DNA of 7,919 nucleotides from contig CAZGYE010000273.1 of NCBI GenBank assembly GCA_964530165.1, positions 1 to 7,919 on the forward strand. Direction: 5' to 3'. The DNA comes from CAZGYE01 sp964530165. GTDB lineage: Bacteria > Planctomycetota > Planctomycetia > Planctomycetales > Planctomycetaceae. The notes beneath the pieces are model-generated. The model made no database searches. It had not been told where the DNA came from and was given only the letters and a program-made list of their open reading frames with translations. This document shows positions 7,824 to 7,919 of the stretch, one piece after another; position 1 is the stretch's first letter, and each line of letters opens with the position of its first letter. The position numbers were made by a program, and so were the translations under genes.

Positions 7824-7911
7824 GTGGGGCAGGCTTTCCAGCCTGCCGATTGGTCGTGGCAGGCTTTCCAGCCTGCCGATTGGTCGTGGCAGGCTGGAAA
7901 GCCTGCCCCAC
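7824..7911. repeat. 30-bp tandem repeats within a perfect 24-bp inverted repeat
   Basis: The core GGCAGGCTTTCCAGCCTGCC is itself a hairpin (8-bp arms, 4-base loop). It occurs at 7828-7847 and 7858-7877, each copy followed by GATTGGTCGT, which gives two perfect 30-bp units (7828-7857, 7858-7887). A third core, with loop GGAA, lies inverted at 7888-7907. Together, 7824-7847 and 7888-7911 form a perfect 24-bp inverted repeat with a 40-base centre. This is a mobile-looking intergenic palindrome of a type I recall as abundant in planctomycete genomes. It ends 5 bp before the ribosome binding site of the Gfo/Idh gene. Confidence 0.9.
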
Positions 7912-7919
7912 ACTCAACT

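Noticed and set aside
7824..7911. CRISPR array
   Set aside because: There are only three repeated cores, one of them inverted, with 10-base gaps rather than unique spacers of 30 or more bases, and no cas genes are present.

Overview
The window looks like a chromosomal segment of a planctomycete (probably a Pirellulales-type member of Planctomycetota). This is inferred from moderately high GC, a Tat-exported Gfo/Idh/MocA oxidoreductase next to a secreted ceramidase-like hydrolase, a thioredoxin-domain lipoprotein with K/P-rich tails, and short GC-rich palindromic intergenic repeats. No rRNA, tRNA or ribosomal protein is present, so the assignment rests on gene style alone.

Layout from left to right. 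(1) Positions 1-622 (+) hold the internal part of a radical SAM gene of the SPL/Rv2578c-like type. It enters from the left edge, loses its family pattern near 330 and is followed by an unrecognised short frame; this looks like a broken gene or a recombination junction. (2) Positions 660-4131 (-) hold a probable two-gene unit: an MFS transporter followed 52 bp later by a 737-residue lipoprotein with a CPPC thioredoxin-like domain. (3) Positions 4132-4602 are a divergent, AT-richer intergenic region with a possible MFS promoter, 10-bp-phased direct repeats and a structured leader. (4) Positions 4603-4788 (+) encode a small acidic protein with its own strong intrinsic terminator at 4862-4892. (5) Positions 4912-6288 (-) encode a secreted, compact neutral-ceramidase-like hydrolase. 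(6) Positions 6289-6487 are an intergenic region rich in palindromes and REP-like sequence. (7) Positions 6488-7804 (-) encode a Tat-signal Gfo/Idh/MocA oxidoreductase. (8) Positions 7824-7911 hold a 30-bp tandem repeat flanked by a perfect 24-bp inverted repeat, just upstream of the oxidoreductase ribosome binding site.

The oxidoreductase and the ceramidase-like protein lie in the same direction and both carry export signals, so they may act on related extracytoplasmic substrates. The 199-bp repeat-bearing gap means an operon cannot be assumed. The transporter and the lipoprotein are probably co-transcribed, but no substrate can be named. I see no convincing new multi-gene system. The points most worth checking are the broken radical SAM locus, the small gene with its leader, and the intergenic palindromic repeats.
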